Source: DATBGS01 sp036557885
GTDB taxonomy: Bacteria; Chloroflexota; Ktedonobacteria; Ktedonobacterales; DATBGS01
NCBI GenBank assembly: GCA_036557885.1
Contig: DATBGS010000090.1
Span: 86,969 to 150,968, forward strand
Direction of reading: 5' to 3'
Length of the DNA stretch: 64,000 nucleotides
Of the stretch, positions 42,462 to 51,555 are shown in pieces; position 1 is the first letter of the stretch; the number at the start of each line of letters is the position of its first letter. The notes beneath the pieces were generated by a model. That model saw only the letters and a program-made list of their open reading frames with translations, made no database searches and was not told the origin of the DNA. The position numbers and the translations under genes are program-made.

Positions 42462-43424
42462 TTATGCTGCGGGAGTAAATCCAAATTGGGTCCAGATGGC
42501 CGCTGCCTGTGGGGAGCGCATGAAATCCAGGAATTGCTGGGCGAGCGCTGGGTTGCTGGCTTGTTTCACCACAGCGGCCAGCATCGGAATGGGCGGGTTG
42601 AACTGCGCGGGAAGGGGAAGCTCGTGGAGCGCGGCTGGCCCCTGTGTTTTTTGTATCTCTAGCGCGTTTGTGTGGTAGACGATGGCAAAGTCGCCACGAG
42701 GAATGGGCGCGGCAATGGCTTGCGCAGCAGATGGCCCGTCAGGGTAATTTCGAATGATGTTGCCTGTGACGCGGGCGGAGTAATCGCTTCCAAAAGCGGG
42801 GTCGAGGTTCATCCTTTCAAGCAGTGCTACCACGTGGAGATTCAGGCCACTGTCGGGGCTGATAGCCAGGTAACGCACCCCTGGCCTGGCAAGGTCTTGC
42901 AGTGTAGTGATCTTGCCAGGATTGGTTGATGGCAGCACAACGGTGAGCATGTCGGTTGCGAGCGGGATGCCAGCGCTGCGTGTTACGCCGGAAGCAGAGG
43001 CATCGCGCATGGATTGCTCGTCGTCGGTAATCAAGAGGTCTACGGTGATGGCGGTATTGATGTTATTGATCAATTTTTTTGAGTCAGAGTAATCAAAGAC
43101 AATCGGGATATTTCGGTGATAGGTGCTGAAAAAAGCAGCTTGCATAGCCTGTATCACGGGCTGGAGGGTGGGGCTGGCCTGGATGATTAAGCCTCCATTT
43201 TGTGTAATTGGATTTGTGCTGGTCTGCCCCTGGGTGCCTCCTGGCCCCCAAAGCGCGAGGTTGTTGTTATTCACGCAAGCAGCCAGGATGAGCAAAGGCA
43301 GGAGCAGTATGGCAAGCTGTATACGTCTTCTGGAGTATGTCAGCCCCCTTGGGGTATGGGGGGGTGATTTGCTGCTGGCACCCCGCAATGGGCATCCGAT
43401 TACCAGTCCTCTTGAACGAGACAT
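42462..43424 (-). CDS. molybdate-type ABC substrate-binding lipoprotein
   Basis: A 320-residue ModA-like binding protein. A signal peptide ends in the lipobox LAAC (LLPLLILAACVNN), so it should be anchored outside the membrane. The mature part has LIIQASPTLQPVIQAM, PIVFDYSDSKKLINNIN and DLLITDDEQSMRDA, and ends with DFMRSPQAAAIWTQFGF, as in ModA/WtpA. Tungstate and other oxyanions are alternatives. The ATG at 43424 has GGGAAAG before it. No permease or ATPase gene is adjacent. It lies 76 bases behind the second CydA-like gene on the same strand. Confidence 0.8.
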   Translation of the reverse strand: MSRSRGLVIGCPLRGASSKSPPHTPRGLTYSRRRIQLAILLLPLLILAACVNNNNLALWGPGGTQGQTSTNPITQNGGLIIQASPTLQPVIQAMQAAFFSTYHRNIPIVFDYSDSKKLINNINTAITVDLLITDDEQSMRDASASGVTRSAGIPLATDMLTVVLPSTNPGKITTLQDLARPGVRYLAISPDSGLNLHVVALLERMNLDPAFGSDYSARVTGNIIRNYPDGPSAAQAIAAPIPRGDFAIVYHTNALEIQKTQGPAALHELPLPAQFNPPIPMLAAVVKQASNPALAQQFLDFMRSPQAAAIWTQFGFTPAA

Positions 43425-43500
43425 ACTCTTTCCCTTCCCTTTCAGCCGGAAAAATTGCTCAGGCAGACAAGCCTGGGACTGTATCGGTTGCCGCCCTGGC

Positions 43501-44808
43501 CTATGGTCCGGTTGGAATGTCGCGTGAAGGTGGCGCATACTCATTGGTGGGCACCATATCCGGGTTTTGGGGCGCGATATACATGCGCCCCAAAATCAGA
43601 TAGGGTCGGCGGGCCTCCTCACGAATAAGACCCATATCAAACATCATTCCAACGACGAGCAGGCTCAGCACAAGAAGCAGGACGTGTGGTAAGACGCCGC
43701 GCGCGCCCCATTTGAGGCCAGACTGAATGGCGCCCAGGTAGGTGCCAAACATGATAAAGCCGGTGAGGGTCATGGCGGCCAGGGAAAAATATTTCCAGGG
43801 ATTCATCAGCCCAAGCTGTCCCAGGAAGCCCAGATTCAGCCCAAACACGCTGGGACTCCAGTGCGGCGGCAGACACAGCCAGATGCCAAAGAAAAGCAGC
43901 AGGCCCATCATGACCCTGGCTGCGCGTGCATGGCGCGATTTGGCTTTTCTCATTTGGACGGTGATATAGACGGCGCTAAAGAAGAACAACGCGGTGAGCA
44001 AACATACCTGAATTAAGAAGAGAAACGAGCGCTCCCCGCCACCCATGATGCGGTAAAAGCCGGAGAAGGCGTGTTCGCGGATGAGGGCTGCATACTGCCA
44101 GCCAATAAACGGTTGCAGAATCATCAAGCCTATGCCTAAGAGGAGTCCCAACCCACCGGCAAAATCCCAGAACGCTTTGTCTTCCAGCGAGCGTGCCCGT
44201 AAAAACTTCCAGGCTGCAAAGCCTCCTATCAAGTACCCGGCATAAGAAATATCTCCAACCACGCGATGGAAATCGAGCACGATACCTGTCGGATTAAAGA
44301 TAACCGATTGCAGGCTATTCGGTTCGGTGGGCGTCAGCATGTAGGAGGCCATGATGTCTACCATGAACTGCTGTGACCAACTGACAAACATCAGCAGGTA
44401 GCCAATAGAAAGATGGAGCGCGCGAAAGTCTTTGAGGGTGTCCCAGGTGTAATACCAGGTGTAGAGGTAGAGCACCCATAGGACAAACGAAAGCGCCTCC
44501 ATGACCATCGGCCAGAAGGCAATGCGCATCATGGTGGTCCAGAAAAGCGGCCAGAGCATCAGCAGCACCAGAATAAACATGATGGCGATAAAGCTGCCTG
44601 GGGCAAAAAAGATGGCCTGGGTTTTGGCAATGCCGTGTGCCAGGCGGTCCCAGCGTCTTTTGCCAGAGAAGTAATAGACGCTTTCGGCAGCAACGGCGAT
44701 AAAGTTCAACCCGGTCAGGGCCGCTCCGATGAGTATATGCGTTGCGGCGATAATGGCGATTACTAACTGGCTTCCCCAAAAGGAGAAGATGCCGTCTCCA
44801 AAAAGCAT
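43501..44808 (-). CDS. CydA-like membrane cytochrome (second copy)
   Basis: A 435-residue protein with about nine membrane helices, related to cytochrome bd oxidase subunit I. Heme-ligand candidates are His24 (ATHILIGAALTG) and His181 (FHRVVGDISYAGYL), at the positions of CydA His19 and His186. Glu104 lies near the usual Glu99/Glu107 site. The LQPFIGWQYAA segment corresponds to the QP-containing helix of CydA. The quinol-loop GRQPW signature is not seen and there is no CydB gene. It starts 20 bases after the cytochrome b stop, so it belongs to the same transcript. A role as partner or electron acceptor of the Rieske/cytochrome b unit is inferred. Confidence 0.75.
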   Translation of the reverse strand: MLFGDGIFSFWGSQLVIAIIAATHILIGAALTGLNFIAVAAESVYYFSGKRRWDRLAHGIAKTQAIFFAPGSFIAIMFILVLLMLWPLFWTTMMRIAFWPMVMEALSFVLWVLYLYTWYYTWDTLKDFRALHLSIGYLLMFVSWSQQFMVDIMASYMLTPTEPNSLQSVIFNPTGIVLDFHRVVGDISYAGYLIGGFAAWKFLRARSLEDKAFWDFAGGLGLLLGIGLMILQPFIGWQYAALIREHAFSGFYRIMGGGERSFLFLIQVCLLTALFFFSAVYITVQMRKAKSRHARAARVMMGLLLFFGIWLCLPPHWSPSVFGLNLGFLGQLGLMNPWKYFSLAAMTLTGFIMFGTYLGAIQSGLKWGARGVLPHVLLLVLSLLVVGMMFDMGLIREEARRPYLILGRMYIAPQNPDMVPTNEYAPPSRDIPTGP

Positions 44809-44828
44809 GCGTCACCTCTGCGATGGGT

Positions 44829-46049
44829 TTACTGGGTGGGAAAGTTCTCTATGCGATAGATTGCCAGCAGCAGCAAGGTAAAGATGGTAAAGGCGATGAT
44901 GATGCCTGTTGCCAGGGCTACCGGGCGCTCAAAAATGTTTCTGGATTTATGGCGGTCCACAAAGGGGAGCAAGAGTAAATACATGATAAACACGCCAAAA
45001 ATGACCGGCAGGAAGGGAACCATAAATGAGGGCAGATAGGGGAGCATCTGGTCTGCCGGAAGCATGAACCACTCTGGAAGCGGCACAAAGGTATGGGTGG
45101 CCGCATTCGCGCGCTCGTCCAGGGTGGGAAAAGCTGTTAAGGTGAGCAGGACCACCACCAGGAAACACGCCAGCGTCACCACCCCTTCTCGCAAGGAGTG
45201 CTGGGGGAAAAAGTAATCCGTCTCATCGGGGGTTTCGCGGCGGCGGGTTTGTGGGCTGTGCCGCTCCTCCTGTATTTTCACAAAGGAGGAGAACTCATCC
45301 CCTGTGACGGAGAGGTTATCGGCAATTTGCTGGCCGCGCCGCTTGCGGTAGTTGAGCCAGGAACCGTACTGGCCCTGGATGATGATGAAGAGCACATGAA
45401 TCAGGATGAATCCAAGCAAGATGGCCGGTAGCACCCAGACATGCAGCGCAAAGGTGCGCGTGAGCGAAGCTGGATTGATTCTATCGCTGCCCAGCCAGAT
45501 TTCTTTCATCCACAGGCCCAGAATGGGCGTCCAGCCCATGATGTGTTCGCCAACCATGAAGGTGTAGAAGCCGGTCTGGTCCATGCGCAGGCAGGCGCCA
45601 GTGTAGGCGGTGGCGGTCATCAGAATGAAAAGAAAGACGCCTGTTACCCAGGTAAGCTCGCGTGGGGACTTATAAGCGCTGGAAAAATAGGTACGAGCCA
45701 TATGGATGCCGACGAGAAAGACCAGCATGTAGCCATTCCAGTAGTGGTAGCCGCGCACCCAGTTGCCGAAGAGAATCACACTGTTAATGGCCTGGATGCT
45801 GTCGTAGGCGTGATCCCAATCGGGGATGTAGTGAAAGAGCAAGAAGATGCCGGTGATGACCTGGATGATGGTGAGCAGGACGATAGCGCCCCCAAATGTG
45901 TAAAGCCAGCCAAAGCGCCTGGGTACTGGATCTGAGAGCAGCCTGTCGAGAAATGGACTCAGCGGATAGCGATCATCCAGCCAGTCGTAGACGGCGCGAC
46001 CGGTTCTGCTGATGATGTTTGGCCCTTCGGGGCGAAGCGGGGCGCTCAC
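44829..46049 (-). CDS. cytochrome b (bc1/b6f type, single chain)
   Basis: Quinol-oxidising subunit that carries two b hemes across the membrane. Counted from the GTG at 46049, the chain is 406 residues. His102 and His116 (14 apart) and His203 and His218 (15 apart) are the heme ligands; the second spacing is the b6f-like one. The Qo motif LPEWFML is in the C-terminal half, so the b6 and subunit IV parts are fused in one chain. GGAGGG lies about 11 bases before the GTG. A TTG overlapping the Rieske stop (46130) is the alternative start and would add 27 residues. No c-type cytochrome gene follows. Confidence 0.88.
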   Translation of the reverse strand: MSAPLRPEGPNIISRTGRAVYDWLDDRYPLSPFLDRLLSDPVPRRFGWLYTFGGAIVLLTIIQVITGIFLLFHYIPDWDHAYDSIQAINSVILFGNWVRGYHYWNGYMLVFLVGIHMARTYFSSAYKSPRELTWVTGVFLFILMTATAYTGACLRMDQTGFYTFMVGEHIMGWTPILGLWMKEIWLGSDRINPASLTRTFALHVWVLPAILLGFILIHVLFIIIQGQYGSWLNYRKRRGQQIADNLSVTGDEFSSFVKIQEERHSPQTRRRETPDETDYFFPQHSLREGVVTLACFLVVVLLTLTAFPTLDERANAATHTFVPLPEWFMLPADQMLPYLPSFMVPFLPVIFGVFIMYLLLLPFVDRHKSRNIFERPVALATGIIIAFTIFTLLLLAIYRIENFPTQ

Positions 46050-46126
46050 AAGAAACTGCTCCCTCCTACGAACAGGCGAGAAGATGCCTCTGAGATGCAC
46101 AGGTGCACATCGTTTCAATAGCCAAT

Positions 46127-46603
46127 TCAATCGAGCACTTCAACATAGACATATAGATCAGTGTTGACCATCTTGTTTCGGAACTGGCGCAGCGCGTAAG
46201 GTGGTGGCCCGGAAACCACCCGCCCCAGGCGATCATAGACGCCGCCATGACAGGGACATTTATACAGCTGGGCGTAATCTTGCCAGTGGACCGGGCACCC
46301 CATATGCGTGCAGGCGTTATAAAAAGTGAAGAGTTGATTGCCTGTCTTGAGGACGTAGACGCCCACCGGGCGCGTCGTGCTGATGCCTGAGCCGACGATG
46401 GGGACATCTATGGGAAAGAGGGTTGGCGAGTTGGGAGGTACAGCGCCAATGGGACCAACTTTCACCCAGGCGTTGGGCTGGGGGGCGAAGATAGCGCCAA
46501 CCAGATACCCGGCCAGAGGCACCCCTACCAGCAGCGCGAGGGTGCCTTGTATGGCAGCATTGCCAGCAATGAAGAGTTTGCGTCGTGAGATTTTTTCCGC
46601 CAT
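46127..46603 (-). CDS. Rieske [2Fe-2S] protein
   Basis: High-potential iron-sulfur subunit of quinol:acceptor oxidoreductases. The 158-residue chain begins with a twin-arginine-like SRRKLF and one membrane helix (Tat signal anchor). The cluster ligands are C98-T-H-M-G-C (Cys98, His100) and C116-P-C-H (Cys116 or Cys118, His119), with Cys103 and Cys118 as the bridging disulfide pair. The GGVYDRLGRVVSGPPP end is typical. Located between the small membrane protein and cytochrome b genes, as expected for a bc complex. Confidence 0.92.
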   Translation of the reverse strand: MAEKISRRKLFIAGNAAIQGTLALLVGVPLAGYLVGAIFAPQPNAWVKVGPIGAVPPNSPTLFPIDVPIVGSGISTTRPVGVYVLKTGNQLFTFYNACTHMGCPVHWQDYAQLYKCPCHGGVYDRLGRVVSGPPPYALRQFRNKMVNTDLYVYVEVLD

Positions 46604-46662
46604 GCTGCGGCCCCCTTTCTGAGTTCAGGCAAGCGATGGTAACTGCTGCCCCTCCCAGCCAG

Positions 46663-46899
46663 TTAACGGTAAGGAAATTTGATAGCGATGAACATAGGTA
46701 ACACTGAGGCCAGGATGCTGAAGACGCTGAAGGCCCAGATAAAACTCACCAGCGAGAACAAACCATAGCGGCGTTTGCGCCAGAGGGCCGGAAGCTGCGC
46801 GGCCATGATGGTTAGCGGTATGACGATAAAAATCGAGAGGAGCATGATCACAATGCCCCAGCCAACCCAGGCTTCGGGTTGTATCTGGACTCCGGTCAT
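46663..46899 (-). CDS. small two-helix membrane protein
   Basis: A 78-residue protein with two hydrophobic helices (about 10-35 and 45-70) joined by a basic loop RKRRYGLF. I do not recognise a family. AAAGGAAAC precedes the ATG. It lies between the first CydA-like gene and the Rieske gene with about 20 and 60 bases on the two sides, so it is probably a small structural subunit of this respiratory complex. Confidence 0.65.
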   Translation of the reverse strand: MTGVQIQPEAWVGWGIVIMLLSIFIVIPLTIMAAQLPALWRKRRYGLFSLVSFIWAFSVFSILASVLPMFIAIKFPYR

Positions 46900-46919
46900 A
46901 GACTAGTTTCCTTTCTGGC

Positions 46920-48308
46920 TTAAGGTGCCTGTTCCAGTTGTAAGGATGGGAGTGGCATGGTGCCGTTAATGACGTTGGTTTGGGGGTTGCTGTAGCGGAT
47001 GCCGCCCATGACAATCATGAGGAGCATCAGCACAAACGCCAGTGTGATGAGCGTCCATTGCGCTCCCTTGCTCATGTTGCCCCAGGTCCATTGCCTGGAC
47101 TGGTGCCAGTAGTACCAGAGGGTAAATAGGGTGAAGACGACAAACCCGATCAGGCTGATATATTTGGTGACCATAGAACCCAGGACCGGCACGCTGGAAG
47201 GGATGATCCCCAGGACGGCCAGAACCACCAGCATCACCAGTGCATAAGTTGAATAGCGCTGCACCTGGTGCTCGCGTGGTGTGGCCTGCCCTTCTGCTCG
47301 GCCCAGGCTCATCACCTGTGCCAGCGTGCCAGTGCTGCGCAGGTCGTCGGCTGAGACGGCCCCGGCGCCAGCCCCTACTCGAATCTCGCTGAGCGCGCGT
47401 ACCCCCTGACGCTCAACCGCGCCTCTGCGGATGCTGAGCCACATGTAGAGGTCGCTTAACACGAAAGTTGCGCCTACCAGCGCCATCTGGAGCAGCCAGG
47501 CCCAGGATTTGTCGCCCAGCATCATGCGCTGAAAAGTGGTTGGGTTGCCCGCTTGAATCTGCATGACATAGAGGTAGCCAACCAAGGGCTGGAGCATTTC
47601 AAAGAGGATACCCCAGAGGAAAGCGAAGTGGGCGACCCAGTGGTAATACGCGCGGTCAAGCGAACTGCCGCGTTTGCGCTTGCGAAAGGCACGCCAGCCA
47701 CCCCAGCCAGCGAGCAAGAAGCCAGCAAACGAGATGTTGCCAATAATGCGATGGAAGAGTTCTGGTCCCCAGGTGGCGTTAAAGGCCGCCTGCACCGCGT
47801 CGCGGCCATTGGGGGTGAGCATGTACGAGGTCCACATGCTGATGAGGATGATAAAGATGGTTTCGGCCAGAGCATAGACGTAGATCAGCGATTGATGCAG
47901 CCGCCGATGAGTAGCGCGTTTCGGCCAGAGATAGGCATAGGCAATCAGAGAAACCGTCATAAGAATCCACACGGCAAAAATCCCTAAAAGTGGGGCAAAG
48001 AAGAGGCTTGCCATGATCGCCATTAAGCGCGGGTAGAGGCCAAACAGGAGGACCAGGCCAAAGACAGCCAGGGTAGCGCCAAAGGAATAAATCTGCACTA
48101 AAAACCAGGCAAAGGTTTTGGTGAAGCGCTCCAGGGACTTGCTCTGGCGGTGCTGAGGGACGCTGCCGCTGACGGCCATGATGATCGCGGTGCCCATGAT
48201 GAAAGCCACCACGAGGATGTGGAACTGCATCACGATGCCAATGGTGTAGCCATTGGGCAAAAAGAATGGAAAATGAATTGTGTCTGGTCCCAGGTTCGGG
48301 GTAGGCAT
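46920..48308 (-). CDS. CydA-like membrane cytochrome (first copy)
   Basis: A 462-residue protein with about nine helices, related to cytochrome bd oxidase subunit I. His30 (MQFHILVVAFIMG) and His186 (LFHRIIGNISFAGF) stand at the CydA heme-ligand positions; the second has the same number as in E. coli CydA. LQPLVGYLYVMQ resembles the QP helix. The Glu99-like acid found in the second copy is not seen here. A charged loop (about 300-340) contains GAGAGAVSADDLR. It is 53 bases after the Usp-type gene and 20 before the small membrane protein gene, on one strand. No CydB is present. Confidence 0.75.
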   Translation of the reverse strand: MPTPNLGPDTIHFPFFLPNGYTIGIVMQFHILVVAFIMGTAIIMAVSGSVPQHRQSKSLERFTKTFAWFLVQIYSFGATLAVFGLVLLFGLYPRLMAIMASLFFAPLLGIFAVWILMTVSLIAYAYLWPKRATHRRLHQSLIYVYALAETIFIILISMWTSYMLTPNGRDAVQAAFNATWGPELFHRIIGNISFAGFLLAGWGGWRAFRKRKRGSSLDRAYYHWVAHFAFLWGILFEMLQPLVGYLYVMQIQAGNPTTFQRMMLGDKSWAWLLQMALVGATFVLSDLYMWLSIRRGAVERQGVRALSEIRVGAGAGAVSADDLRSTGTLAQVMSLGRAEGQATPREHQVQRYSTYALVMLVVLAVLGIIPSSVPVLGSMVTKYISLIGFVVFTLFTLWYYWHQSRQWTWGNMSKGAQWTLITLAFVLMLLMIVMGGIRYSNPQTNVINGTMPLPSLQLEQAP

Positions 48309-48361
48309 GGTCTGCTGCTCCAGGTGTGTGCTACAAACTATTCCTATGTACAGCAGGTAAG

Positions 48362-50932
48362 TTATCTAAAACCATAGCGGCCCTCATGGAAATCACCTGA
48401 TGTACGCCATTTTTCGATGACGTGATCCAGCACGTCAGATGTGACCTGCGCGTATCCCATCTGGCGCGCGTTGCCTTCGACTGATTGGATGACCTGCCCT
48501 TTGACAAACTCAGGTACTTTCTCCAGGCGCTGTTCAGCTTCTGGCGCCCAGGGCAGTTGCCGGTCAGAGCGCTCGCGGATATGCGCGGAGACCTCGCCCC
48601 ACAGCTCGTATTTGACCCCCATTGCTTCTGGGGTGATCAGGCGGCCCAGGTTCTTCTTATAGGCAGTCCATTCAACCCGCCAGCGGGTCAGTTCCCGACA
48701 AAAATCGGGCACTTCTTCCAGCTTTGCCAGCGCTTCTGCTGTCCAGACAAAAGCATGTTCATAGGTTTTTTCACTGGCCGGATGCCCATATCCCAGCTTT
48801 TTTCCTAACTGAGCAATGAATTCTGGTGTGACCTCATTCAGACCGCGCTCTGATGCGCGCAGCGTGGCGACATGCTCAACTAATTCGCTGGCACGTTCTG
48901 CGCTGGCTTTATTGCTGGCCTCAGAACGCTCAGCCAGGGTGTCTATATACGTCTGGGCGTTTTCGGTGACATGCGGGGATGGAGCAGCCTCTGGCTGATG
49001 GGCGACGGGGCATTGTCCGCTGGAGGCTTGCTGGCGCTTGTGCTTGCGAGTTTGTTGGTTCTGAATCATTGCCACCATCTCGCCCTTGGCGATCTCGATG
49101 CCGTTTTCTGCAAGGGCGAGCGTGATGGTGCTTGTCTGTGCCTCAGCAGCGTGTCTGAGGATGATGTCCTCGGTCATTTCGCGCATATAGCCCTCTGGGA
49201 CACGCCCCAGCCGCTCCCTGGCTTCAGGTGTCCATGTGGGCTGTTGACTATCTCTCGCTCCCATTGTCTGTTCGCTGCTAAACTGCGTGTTGGAAGAAGG
49301 CAGCGGAGCATTGGCGTGCAGGGTGTTCAGGTCGCCGATGGTTTCCTGCACGATGGGGTGGGCCAGATCAACCGTAATGGCTGGCAGGCGCTGCACACGC
49401 GCCATTTTTTCAATGCGGGCTTTGGCGCGGCGTCGGGCGTAGGCATCGGTCATGGTCCAGAGCAGTTTTTTGGCCTCTTCAGTCCACTTCACCTTGACGC
49501 CATCAAAGCTCTCCTCTTCGGAGAGCGGCCCTTCCTGCGCGGCGGTGCTTTCAATCAAGCGTTTATCAATGAGCGTGAAGCGCTCTGGCCCGGAGTGGCA
49601 GATGGGACAGGCGACGGGCAGCACGTTGCGCGCGGCATACCCGCACTCCCCGCAGACGTAGGTGGCATCCTGGTCAGGGGAGGTAACGTGTGCTTCAATG
49701 GCGACTGTTTTGGCGGCGATGCCCATTGCGCGGGCGGCTGATTCTGGGAGAATCTCGCTCACGGCTTCATCCACAATGCTGTTGGAGATGACCGAGTGGC
49801 CGCGCTCCATCGCGTAGCGGTGAATGGCAGTGCGGGCTATGCCACGCACAAAAGCTGGCACGCGCTCCATACGCGCGCTGGCTTCTGGAGTCCAGGTAAT
49901 CGTCGCTTCAGCGCGAATATCAATTTGCGGGATGTAGGTACTGCTGCACAGCAGAACGTTGCAGGGAACCTGGCGGAGCAGGTTCTGGCTGTTGCTGCCG
50001 ATGTCCATTTCCTGGGCGCTATGGACGCCAATGCGCCCCATAATGAGGAGCCAGGGGCGTTCGCGTTTGGTCCATTGGAGGATTTTGTCCCAGGCTTTGC
50101 CGTCCATGAGCGTGACTTTGAGGTCTACTCCATCTTCGGCGGCCACGTTTTTGGCGATTTGCAGGTGCGATTCGTAGATTTTTGCCAGGCCGGTATCAAT
50201 GATCTCTTCGTGAAGCTGCTCCTGCTCCTTGAAGCGGAAGACTTTGGCTGCCTCTTGCGAGAGGACGTTGACGATGCTGTTGAAGACGGAGTAGTGCAGG
50301 TAGGGGTCGTAGACGGCAATGGCCTCCACCGGGCGTTGGAGGGCGCGGCCAAGCTCAATAGCGAGCTTTAAGCCGCCAAACGATTGCGGGCTGCCATCTA
50401 TGGCGACGGCGATGCTGCCTTCGCGCTGCTCCTGCCAGGGGCGAACATCTTTGACAACCAGTACATCTTTTCTCACGCGGCGGGTGACGCGCTCACAGAC
50501 GCTGCCGACTTGACTTTCTTTGACGGCACCCATGCCCAACGCGCCCATAATCACCAGATTGTATTGGCTCTCTTCTATATCTTTGACCAGTTCCTGCCAG
50601 TTTTGTCCATCGAAGGTTTTTGGCGCACAGGGAATCTTGGCAAGCGTGCTGCGCTCTAGCAGCACATCCAGATAGGAGTCAGAGATGAGACGCAGGCCAC
50701 GTGTAATCAGGCTGTCGTGAATTTTTCGCTGCCGCTCCAGTTCTTGCTCGTCTTGATACTCTTCCGGCAAGGTGTATTCCATCTGCTTGAAGCGGTAATC
50801 GTGCATCCTGGCAGCATAGACATGGCTGCCAATGAGTTGAGAGCCGCATGCCCTGGCAAGCTCCAGGGCGATGTCAATGGAGGCATTGGAGTAATCCGAG
50901 TTATCAAGCGGGAGATAGATCGTGCGAAACAT
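48362..50932 (-). CDS. tandem universal stress protein with five PCP_red repeats and a zinc ribbon
   Basis: An 856-residue soluble protein of unusual build. Two Usp domains come first (about 1-162 and 172-331). They are followed by five segments that begin WTPEA or similar and run about 50 residues: 346-398, 482-535, 566-613, 730-786 and 794-844. These resemble the PCP_red domain at the C terminus of the BchB subunit of dark-operative protochlorophyllide reductase. Between the first and second lies a rubredoxin/zinc-ribbon motif (CGEC at 427-430, CPIC at 442-445). AAAGGAG precedes the ATG. It is directly upstream of the CydA-like/Rieske/cytochrome b genes on the same strand. Function unknown; a redox or stress role with that complex is an inference. 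Confidence 0.75.
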   Translation of the reverse strand: MFRTIYLPLDNSDYSNASIDIALELARACGSQLIGSHVYAARMHDYRFKQMEYTLPEEYQDEQELERQRKIHDSLITRGLRLISDSYLDVLLERSTLAKIPCAPKTFDGQNWQELVKDIEESQYNLVIMGALGMGAVKESQVGSVCERVTRRVRKDVLVVKDVRPWQEQREGSIAVAIDGSPQSFGGLKLAIELGRALQRPVEAIAVYDPYLHYSVFNSIVNVLSQEAAKVFRFKEQEQLHEEIIDTGLAKIYESHLQIAKNVAAEDGVDLKVTLMDGKAWDKILQWTKRERPWLLIMGRIGVHSAQEMDIGSNSQNLLRQVPCNVLLCSSTYIPQIDIRAEATITWTPEASARMERVPAFVRGIARTAIHRYAMERGHSVISNSIVDEAVSEILPESAARAMGIAAKTVAIEAHVTSPDQDATYVCGECGYAARNVLPVACPICHSGPERFTLIDKRLIESTAAQEGPLSEEESFDGVKVKWTEEAKKLLWTMTDAYARRRAKARIEKMARVQRLPAITVDLAHPIVQETIGDLNTLHANAPLPSSNTQFSSEQTMGARDSQQPTWTPEARERLGRVPEGYMREMTEDIILRHAAEAQTSTITLALAENGIEIAKGEMVAMIQNQQTRKHKRQQASSGQCPVAHQPEAAPSPHVTENAQTYIDTLAERSEASNKASAERASELVEHVATLRASERGLNEVTPEFIAQLGKKLGYGHPASEKTYEHAFVWTAEALAKLEEVPDFCRELTRWRVEWTAYKKNLGRLITPEAMGVKYELWGEVSAHIRERSDRQLPWAPEAEQRLEKVPEFVKGQVIQSVEGNARQMGYAQVTSDVLDHVIEKWRTSGDFHEGRYGFR

Positions 50933-50946
50933 GTAGACTCCTTTGG

Positions 50947-51555
50947 CTAGATAGGCGGAGGGTCGTCTTCGGTGGGAAAGGATTGGAAGTTCAGCGAGAG
51001 GTTTTTGGCTACCAGGGGAATATCGAAGACGATGGAGCAGTTTTTGGCCTGGTTGGGTTGAAAGCTATCACTCAGAAAGTTTGCTGTTTTCTGCCAGGTA
51101 GAGAGCATCAGTGTGGTCTGGAGATCAGCTTTGTAACTGTGAGATTGGTCATCCACGACCTGAAGCATATCGGGGGTGGGACGTTGGGTCTGGCTGGTCA
51201 GGTTGGTGAAAACAAAATCAATGATGACAAACTTGCCCTGCGCCTTGAGGGAGACATTCTGCCCCAGGCGCAATGCGAGGCTGGCGTGCGCGGCCTGAAT
51301 ATTCCAGCGAGTGTTGCCTACCTCAAATGGCTTCCCCATCTGATAGGCCCGGTTGGTTTGCTGCTGAAGCTGCACCATGTCGCGCATAAAGGGGTCGCGC
51401 TGGAGCGCCTGCTGGTCTACGTCGCACCCTGCAAGGAGGATGACCATCAAACCAAAAGCGGCTAAAGCGAGCGGGTGCAGCAGGCGCCAGGGTTTGGACC
51501 TGCCCCACTTTCTCGCGGGTTTCCTCGGTGAGTATCTGGTTGCTGTTCTCTCCAT
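50947..51555 (-). CDS. DUF4352-like lipoprotein
   Basis: A 201-residue predicted lipoprotein with signal helix ending in the lipobox LLAGC. The mature part, with FVIIDFVFTNLTSQTQ and LQVVDDQSHSY, resembles the immunoglobulin-like DUF4352 domain; its function is not known. The start was placed at the ATG at 51555; the frame runs further upstream but without a signal peptide there. It ends 14 bases before the Usp-type start, so the two may be co-transcribed. Confidence 0.65.
   Translation of the reverse strand: MERTATRYSPRKPARKWGRSKPWRLLHPLALAAFGLMVILLAGCDVDQQALQRDPFMRDMVQLQQQTNRAYQMGKPFEVGNTRWNIQAAHASLALRLGQNVSLKAQGKFVIIDFVFTNLTSQTQRPTPDMLQVVDDQSHSYKADLQTTLMLSTWQKTANFLSDSFQPNQAKNCSIVFDIPLVAKNLSLNFQSFPTEDDPPPI

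Noticed and set aside
43501..44808. Assigning the two CydA-like genes as CydA and CydB of one bd oxidase
   Set aside because: Both have the CydA-type His pattern and the QP helix; neither resembles CydB.
46049..46130. TTG at 46130 as the cytochrome b start
   Set aside because: It overlaps the Rieske stop and lacks a ribosome binding site; the GTG at 46049 has GGAGGG, though about 11 bases upstream.
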